Shown: positions 31,801-36,399 of the stretch, piece after piece
How the letters are laid out: each line of letters opens with the position of its first letter
How positions within the stretch are numbered: the first letter of the stretch is position 1
Assembly (NCBI GenBank): GCA_024741835.1
Contig: JAENRP010000318.1
Location: 1 to 36,399 of the forward strand
From: Diplocarpon mali
Taxonomy: Eukaryota; Ascomycota; Leotiomycetes; Helotiales; Drepanopezizaceae
Direction of reading: 5' to 3'
Length of the DNA stretch: 36,399 nucleotides
Made by a program: the position numbers and the translations under genes
Notes under the pieces: generated by a model
The model's database searches: none
What the model saw: the letters and a program-made list of their open reading frames with translations, nothing else
What the model was told of the DNA's origin: nothing

Positions 31801-32840
31801 CTGCGAAAGGATGAAAAGGAGTGTGACATGGAATTCAATGTCATGGCGGTAGCGGGGATAACGGTTTCGTCTGATCGGAGCTGGTCTCATTTCCATCTCC
31901 ATCTCCAGCCGTCCGACCGTGTGGCGGGTGAGCTACCTCGCTCGGCCCATGCCCATGCCCATCTGTCAAACGCGGGAACCTTCTTCGTGGCTGAACCATC
32001 GGGGGTCTGGCACATGAGGCTCAACTATCTCCCCTAATCACCCACCTAATCACGAACAAACCCCTCCGCGTACCCGTAGCTGGGCTGTGGTTTTCCATGG
32101 TATGACTCTCCGCAGTCGGGAAACAAGCCGGTCGGAGAGGAAAGCCTCTCGACAGTATAACACTGTCCTTACGCGTATTCCCAACCAGCAGTACCATACG
32201 AAAAAGGACTCGTACGTTCGGTACGGCACAGACCGACTCCGATAACATGCCATGACAAGGGCCACGTCAGATTGATCGGCGTCATTCTTTGGCAGATTCT
32301 TGGCCCGAGAGCCAGGACGGAAGAGGAAAAAGGGCACAAGACCAGCCAGCGCGGAGCCGCAGCAGGAGTCGCAGCAGCAAACATGAGCGGCTACAAGAAG
32401 ACAAAAACATCAACAAAAAACAGGACCATACGCATACATGAGCAGCACCTCCCAGCCAAGGCCCTGATCTGATGCTCCTGATCTGCCAAGAACCCAAATC
32501 CCAATCCTCAACCCAAACCCCAAACCCAAACCCTTCAGATCAGTCGCCCTTGCCCTGGCCCCCGGCCCTTCTTACCTTGACCTTGAGTCCAAGATCATGA
32601 GGCAAAACTCCTTCCCCACCCTCTGCTGGGATCGGGCCAAAAGTTTCCGACTTTCCTCTTTTTCCTGCTCCCTCCATCCCCCAACTCCCTCCAGCTCAAC
32701 CCCAGATGTCCAGCTTACTCGTACTCCATCCGCCTCAGCCTACTTCGCGGATTAGTGCCCCGTATCAAACGCTCTTTTGCGGCAAGGACGGAGTCAAATG
32801 CGGTGAGATACGGCCGGGCGGTGTTGTATGAAGAAGTGCA
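28876..32840. other. Four-kilobase stretch without a gene I can defend
   Basis: It lies between the divergent AIM3-like and Cas1-like genes and so includes both promoters. Many frames are open because the sequence is GC-moderate, but none shows a signal peptide, domain or consistent exon structure. Local features are a T-run at 30608-30618, GTTTGGAT-type short repeats at about 31475-31505 and a run of CCCAAA/ACCC repeats at about 32495-32535. The small cysteine-containing frame at 29713 is listed separately. A long non-coding transcript or a gene with many short exons cannot be excluded. Confidence 0.5.
29713..29867 (+). CDS. Doubtful small exon with a zinc-ribbon-like W-x-C-x2-C pattern
   Basis: From the ATG at 29713 the frame reads IHLDLGRWVCKKCNTWSEAP, then KMACCRAANFSRRRCFPGGYL, with cysteines at 21, 24, 35, 36 and 46. 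This loosely recalls small ascomycete proteins that contain WxCCxC...CxxC...RC patterns. The frame continues past 29867 to a stop at 30096. A possible donor GTAAGA follows TATCTA at 29867, but I found no convincing partner exon. It could be a small gene, a relic or chance. Confidence 0.2.
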
Positions 32841-35535
32841 ATGCAGCGGTCCAAACACAAGCCCCTCTCGACGCGCGACCGGGTCACAGTTGTTGTGGAG
32901 CGGGTTCTTCAGTCTCTCTTCGTGATCATCGTTGCTGCTGTTATCTACAGATACTGTTGGGTCGGTACGCGCTTGATCTCTCCACGAAGATCCAAAGAAG
33001 AGGGAACTCTGCTAATACTTCGCCCCTGCAGATGTATCTGACCCGTTCAAATGTAGCGCTCTTCAGAATCAAGGAGACTGGCTGGTTCCTGGCTCAAGAT
33101 GGGATTCCCGGGACCACTACAAGGTCTGGCAGCCGCCCGGATGTATGTTGCACGAATACACCAAGCAGGATATACAAGAATGCTTCAAGACGAGACGCCT
33201 GGTTTTCATCGGCGATTCTACGACGAGGCAGATTTTTTGGGCCGTGGCAAGAAAGATGGACCAGCAGAGGGCAGAGAAGGAGATCGCCGATTTGCTGGAC
33301 CTGGATGAGAAGCACACGGATCTCGCATTTGAATCTGGGGGGATCAAGGCTCAATTCTTCTGGGACCCATGGCTGAACTCGACTGCGTTGATGGGTGAGC
33401 TGAAGACGTTCAAGGCCTATGCACCCACAAAACCAGACGGGCCCGGTGAGAGTGCTGGAATGCTAGTGCTCGGAACCCCCGGACTCTGGTACGCCAGACA
33501 TGGCCAGGAGAACTACTTCAAGGAGTTCAAGGAATCCATTGATGTTGTCATCCCGTACATGGACCACCTCTCGGAGAACAGCACCAGTGTGGCGGTGCCG
33601 ATGACCCTCGCTTCCCGGCAGCACTCACCCAACCTGCTTCTCATGGCACCCCTTCAAGTTCCCCGATATGAGGCATTGTCTCCATCGAGGGTGGAAACGA
33701 TCACCCCGGAAAAGATCGACCAAATGAACGAGTATATGCAGCAAGCTTCCGCTCACTCGACAGCCGATGTAATCTGGAGCTACTCGCTCATGACCTGGGA
33801 TGGGGTGGCTCAGTACGAAGAGGATGGGCTTCATGTTGTTGAGAACGTAGCTCGTGCCAAGGCAGATGTCGCTCTCAACTTACGCTGCAATGCAGAATCT
33901 GCCTCCAGAGGATACCCGTTCAGTCGGACATGTTGCAGCAACTACACCCAGCCCAATGCGGCTCAGTGGATCATCCTCATGGTAGGAGTGTTGGTATTGC
34001 CCGCCATCATATTCAGCCGCCGCAGACACATCACGCAGATTGGACGCTTCCTTCCCCAAACCGAGTTCTCGAGCGCTCTGGCAGTCTTCACCCTAGTTCT
34101 GTGTTATTGCTTCTACGCGGATCGTACGCAGATTTTCGACAAAGTGCATAAGGTCTTCGAGATGTGCCACTTCCTGACAGCGTGCTTAGTTGCGTTCATG
34201 GTAGGCTCCTTGTCCGTCACGAGAAGCAGATCTTCCGCTACAAGTTCAAAGTTCCCGGAAGACCTCGACTACCTTTCCCGGGATCAGACAGACGAATGGA
34301 AAGGTTGGATGCAATGTATTATCTTGATATACCATTACACCCACGGATCGACACACCTTGGTATCTACCAGATTGTCCGGCTCCTCATTGCAGCGTACCT
34401 CTTCATGACTGGATTTGGCCACACCCTTTTCTTCTTGAAATATGAGGACTACTCTTTCAAACGAGTCGCAGCCGTTCTGGTCAGGCTCAACCTCTTGAGC
34501 TGCGTACTACCTTATATGATGCGTACGGACTACCTCTTCTACTATTTTGCCCCTCTCGCTAGCTTCTGGTTCCTCGTCATATATTTCACTCTCAAGATCG
34601 CACACCATAAGAATACGAATCTCAACTTTCTGCTGGGGAAAATCATCACTTCCGCTACGCTCACGACCGCGTTCACGAAGATACCCGGCATTCTGGAGCT
34701 GCTTGCCACTGTACTGAAGTATGCTTTTGCTATTTCCTGGAACATCACAGAATGGCGATTCCGCTCCTCTCTCGACCTGTACATTGTGTACACTGGCATG
34801 GTCGTCGCCGCCCTCTGCCTCCGGTCATCCCGCATCAGATCCGGTGCCATTGCTCCGGAAACTGGTATCGACCTCTTGATCGAGCTCACCCTGAGGTATC
34901 GCCTTACTTTCAAGGCGTTCCTTGTTGCCCTTGCTCTTGGCCTTCCTCTGAGTCTTTGGGGCCTCCTTCGAAATTTGCATACCAAAGAAGACTACAATCG
35001 GTGGCAGCCCTTCATATCTTTCATCCCAGTCTTCTGTTACGTGGTACTTCGGAACTCTCTCGCCGTATTCCGTGGCTACCACTTCGCTTTGTTCGCATGG
35101 CTCGGACGATTCTCTCTCGAGACATACATCCTGCAATACCATATCTGGCTCGCTGGTGACACCAAGGGTCTGCTGAGATTGGGACTCTGGGATGCTCGGG
35201 TAGAAACGATCCTTCTGACAGGGGTGTTCTTCTGGGTTAGCCGGCATGCAGCCGATGCAACACAGACCTTGACTAGATGGATCGTGGGGGGGGCGAGTAG
35301 CCCATCTCTGTCTCGCAAGTCTAGCGACGAGGAAGCCGGTGAGAAGAGCTCGCCGTACCTCCTGCCCAAGGTTAAGAGCGGAGACGAAGCTTCACTGTCG
35401 TCTCCGTCGAAGGACGGTATGGGCAGTAGAGGGGGGTACTTTGAGAAGGCCATTGCGCGGCTAAAAGATGGTCTAAAGCTGCGTCTGGGACTGATCTTGT
35501 TTGTGCTGTGGGTTGCGAATGTAACCTACGGGTAG
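32841..35535 (+). CDS. CAS1: Cas1-family glycan O-acetyltransferase, two exons, 875 aa
   Basis: Membrane O-acetyltransferase of the family defined by Cryptococcus Cas1 and animal CASD1, which acetylates sugars in the Golgi lumen. Exons are 32841-32964 and 33032-35535. The 67-nt intron has donor GTACGC, branch-like GCTAATAC and acceptor CAG, and the junction makes D42 in ...YCWVDVSDPFKCSAL. Coding length 2628 nt closes in frame. Residues about 20-40 form a signal anchor (RVLQSLFVIIVAAVIYRYCW). The luminal domain resembles SGNH/PC-esterase with FIGDSTTRQI (G102, D103, S104) and the D-x-x-H pair in EEDGLHVVE (D306, H309). From about 350 there are many transmembrane segments, typical of the Cas1 10-TM acyltransferase part, with WKGWMQCIILIYHYTHGS and LETYILQYHIWLAGDTKG as recognisable stretches. 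A Ser-rich cytosolic loop precedes the last segment. The lead ATG has an overlapping out-of-frame ATG 13 nt upstream. Confidence 0.94.
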
Positions 35536-36399
35536 TTCTGGTGGCGCTTTAATCTGAGTGGTGCTTGGGAGGCCGAAAACATGGCATAGATATCTGCACA
35601 ACAAATGAGCCTTGTAGTCATGACTTGCATGGTGGCGCTGGGACTGGTTGATTTGCATTGCAGTCCCTGGACTAAGGTATTTCGCTTAGCTCCTATTCCC
35701 ACTCCTTGTGTCAACGGCTGGGTGGGTCGGTCACCTTGGCCCCGATTTTCATATTCCCCAGTCTGCTCGATAATCAACGGCACTTTTAAAATCACTCCCT
35801 GACTCATACGAGACCGAATCGTAGCTTCGCACAGGCTTCCGGTTGCATCGGCTGTTGATTCGTAGCTGAACAACTAACTGTAGCTCTCGAGAGAATGTAT
35901 ATGAATCGCTCCGCTACCTACGTCCTCGGGCGCTAAGGCTGTAATGGTGCCGCGAGGGTGCCGCGAGGCGTGAGCAGATTACACTCTTAGGAGAGAGGGT
36001 ATATCAATCGATGGATTCTCTTTATTTACTTCAGACTCGCTTCCACGAGATCCGCTCGAGTGGAGCCCTGATTGACCCGCGCTCGACCCGCGCTCGCCTA
36101 CGAGTACCTTTCCAGGACAATCCTGTCACGAGGTGTAGCGGTTACAGGCCCCCGGCAGGAGATTGCAGCGGGCGAGCGACAGTGGTCCTGTGAGGGAACG
36201 AGACGGGCCGGCATCAGGGCCACTCTGACTCTGTGCGGTTGGCGAACCGCCCGCGCTCGGTGGGGACTTGAGCGGGCCATGGATGGAGGTTGACTCACAC
36301 ACGATACCGGGCGTCGGACCGAGAGGCCCAGGCGGCCGTGCCGTCGAGAGATGGGATGTTGGGAGTCGGGCCGGTGACACGGATTCCCCTCGTACGGGG
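35536..36399. other. Right end of window: unassigned, GC-rich from about 35,900
   Basis: After the Cas1-like stop there is 3' flank. From about 35,930 the sequence becomes GC-rich with small tandem repeats (GGTGCCGCGAG twice at about 35947-35968, GACCCGCGCTC twice at about 36074-36096). Frames of 60-115 codons overlap in several directions without domains. It could be the edge of an undecayed mobile element or a promoter region, but nothing decides between these. Confidence 0.4.

Noticed and set aside
31510..32037. Plus-strand 175-codon frame
   Set aside because: Very rich in Arg, His, Trp and Cys without domain or signal peptide. Overlapping open frames on the opposite strand suggest chance in GC-moderate sequence.
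32495..32535. ACCC/CCCAAA repeats resembling telomere sequence
   Set aside because: The units are irregular, few and surrounded by ordinary promoter sequence. They are not TTAGGG-type arrays.
1425..35535. A biosynthetic gene cluster or multi-gene defence system
   Set aside because: The genes are unrelated housekeeping functions with independent spacing and no synthase, NRPS/PKS, P450 or transporter grouping.
1..36399. tRNA genes, rRNA, CRISPR arrays, riboswitches
   Set aside because: I looked for T-loop GGTTCRANYCC contexts, repeat-spacer periodicity and rRNA-like blocks and saw none that hold. CRISPR arrays are not expected in a fungal nuclear genome.

Overview
The window looks like nuclear DNA of a filamentous ascomycete (Pezizomycotina). 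The genes carry short introns, mostly 46-80 nt, with GT..AG borders. The protein set is typical of such fungi: long-form tRNase Z, LAMMER kinase, sideroflexin, AIM3/BBC1-like protein and Cas1-type O-acetyltransferase. A moderate-GC gene landscape is broken by a strongly AT-rich, TpA-rich block. A class such as Leotiomycetes is possible, but the sequence does not prove it.

Layout. 1-262: remnant of a Tc1/mariner transposon whose transposase keeps only its two ends. 1425-2426 (+): aminoglycoside-phosphotransferase-like kinase. 3944-5317 (-): conserved-looking fungal protein of unknown function. 6408-6665 (-): small secreted eight-cysteine protein at the edge of the AT-rich block. About 6.7-14.4 kb: gene-poor AT-rich block that looks RIP-decayed. 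It holds a terminal-inverted-repeat element (8453-9459), two further truncated copies of the same family tail to tail (about 11660-12980), a solitary terminus (14331-14371), and several diverged duplications and a hairpin.

15934-28875 holds four genes on the minus strand: tRNase Z (one exon), LAMMER kinase (six exons), sideroflexin (four exons) and an AIM3/BBC1-like protein with a C-terminal cysteine-protease-like fold (three exons). I solved the exon structures by hand from splice sites and reading-frame continuity, and all coding lengths close in frame. From 28876 to 32840 there is no gene I can defend. 32841-35535 (+) is a two-exon Cas1-family O-acetyltransferase. The last 0.9 kb is GC-rich and unassigned.

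The genes do not form a pathway or a biosynthetic cluster. They are unrelated housekeeping functions (tRNA 3' processing, splicing and stress kinase signalling, mitochondrial transport, actin-patch regulation, glycan O-acetylation) beside a repeat-rich accessory segment. The points most worth following are the effector-like small protein beside the decayed block, the repeat family with long inverted termini, the apparently intact Cys/His/Asn set in the AIM3/BBC1-like protein, and the two possible starts of tRNase Z.
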